The notes under the pieces: model-generated | What the model was told of the DNA's origin: nothing | Databases searched by the model: none | Seen by the model: only the letters and a program-made list of their open reading frames with translations | In this document: positions 63,441-64,000 of the stretch, in pieces | Numbering within the stretch: position 1 is the first letter of the stretch | Layout: the number at the start of each line of letters is the position of its first letter | Program-made: the position numbers and the translations under genes | Assembly: GCA_008508345.1 (NCBI GenBank) | Contig: QNGE01001012.1 | Location: forward strand, 39,685-103,684 | DNA: 64,000 nt | Source of the DNA: Paragonimus westermani | Taxonomy: Eukaryota; Platyhelminthes; Trematoda; Plagiorchiida; Troglotrematidae | Direction of reading: 5' to 3'

Positions 63441-63848
63441 TAAACACTGTCTTTGCTACGAAATCCTGTTGAAATGCATGCGTTTCCTCCGTCAAAATTT
63501 ACCTAAAGTTTTCCCGGAAAAGCTTGTGTATAGAAAATTCCATTGATTGTCGGACTGTCCAGTTGAAAAGAATGTAAGAACCAGTGAAATTTGGGGTAAA
63601 CAGACCCCGTATCAATTAGCCTAATAATGTATCCACTGTTTGGTTGCAAGCACGAAATACTACGAAGGTGCTAAAAGGAGTGTTGTCAGCTTCGCATATT
63701 CAAAGTTAAATGTCATCTGGACTTCTTCAACCTTAGATTACTGATGAGTAGTCGGGAATTTGCTTTATTTTCTAGTTGACCATCGCTCATACTTGATCGC
63801 AGCGTTCGCACTGAGATAGACTGTCCAGCCAGCCTCTTTCGAAAAGAA

Positions 63849-63893
63849 GCACTAGACTCGAGTTTCGCTCTCATTAGAGCTCGTCAGTAGTGC
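63849..63893 (-). ncRNA. Hammerhead ribozyme, type I, minimal stem III
   Basis: All core elements are present in order on the minus strand: stem I strand GCACTA (63893-63888), CTGACGA (63887-63881), stem II GCTCT/AGAGC with AATG loop (63880-63867), GAAA (63866-63863), a loopless stem III CTC/GAG (63862-63857) closed by the A-T pair next to the cleavage site, then C at 63855, and stem I strand TAGTGC (63854-63849). Both helices I and II are fully paired (6 and 5 bp). Predicted self-cleavage is 3' of 63855. A loopless 3-4 bp stem III is known from schistosome SINE hammerheads, which are thought to act best with extended stem I contacts or as dimers. Confidence 0.85.
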
Positions 63894-63901
63894 ATATCCT
63901 T

Positions 63902-63974
63902 GCCACGGCCGGGATTTGAACTCCGGACATTCGAATCATGAGGCAACCGTGTTAACCACTGCGCCATTGACCTC
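63902..63974 (-). ncRNA. tRNA-like pol III promoter head of the SINE
   Basis: GAGGTCAATGGCGCAGTGG opens the head and the B box sits about 35 bases after the A box. The anticodon-arm region reads TTGCCTCATGATTCGAA, with CAT at the anticodon-like position, so descent from a methionine-type tRNA is possible but unproven. The acceptor stem does not close, so it is not a working tRNA gene. Confidence 0.6.
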
Positions 63975-64000
63975 ACATTAGGCACGACCGAATTATCAAA

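Larger units (their letters stand above)
63790..63975 (-). mobile_element. tRNA-headed SINE with hammerhead ribozyme (best copy)
   Basis: On the minus strand: a tRNA-like head with A box TGGCGCAGTGG (63957-63967) and B box GTTCAAATCC (63912-63921) at tRNA-like spacing, then CGTGGCAAGGATAT, then a compact hammerhead ribozyme (63849-63893), then a 3' body ending around 63790. This is the layout of SINE-like repeats first described in schistosomes. At least four relatives lie in the same window (28.5, 46.0 and 54.4 kb, and probably 21.9 kb), plus a possible sister subtype at 44.1 kb. The 3' end is not defined here because no target-site duplication was found. Confidence 0.75.

Overview
This window looks like a gene-poor, AT-rich stretch of a flatworm (platyhelminth) genome, probably a fluke. 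The evidence is the repeat content: several decayed Penelope-like elements (PLEs) with GIY-YIG endonuclease domains, an R2-type non-LTR retrotransposon, and a tRNA-headed SINE that carries a minimal hammerhead ribozyme of the kind known from schistosome SINE-like repeats. I found no host protein-coding gene, no operon-like layout and nothing bacterial or viral. Almost every open reading frame here is short and at chance level. The ones with recognisable content are pieces of retroelements read through frameshifts and stops. The species assignment is inference and no database was searched.

Layout. 1-665: 3' end of a PLE (+). 672-2825: R2-like retrotransposon (-), from early reverse transcriptase to the zinc-knuckle region. 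2826-13880: no recognisable gene. 13880-14480: PLE piece (-). 14806-17272: a longer PLE (+), interrupted at 16017-16438 by two inverted tRNA-headed SINE copies flanked by a 7-bp direct repeat. 21907-21992: probable SINE remnant (-). 22116-22418: PLE reverse transcriptase piece (+). 27953-28143: PLE piece (-) ending at an N. 28478-28620: SINE with decayed hammerhead (+). 30188-30360: non-LTR reverse transcriptase scrap. 33610-36536: PLE endonuclease copies and a 1.3-kb inverted repeat centred on a single N at 35211 inside a C/G homopolymer. 41650-43610: the most complete PLE (+). 44060-44230, 45960-46060 and 54361-54460: SINE copies (+). 51540-51860: possible Gypsy integrase tail. 62690-63440: PLE endonuclease end (+). 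63790-63975: the best SINE copy (-), with an intact-looking hammerhead ribozyme at 63849-63893.

How the parts relate. The PLEs supply reverse transcriptase plus GIY-YIG endonuclease, with order fingers, palm with YVDD, thumb, linker, endonuclease, and a 3' tail often holding a CTGATGA/CTGAAGA-type motif. All copies seen are broken. The SINE family has an internal pol III-type promoter (A and B boxes), followed about 20 nt later by the hammerhead. Which enzyme mobilises it cannot be read from this window. The main assembly concern is the N-centred palindrome, which may be an artefact of a poly-C break.
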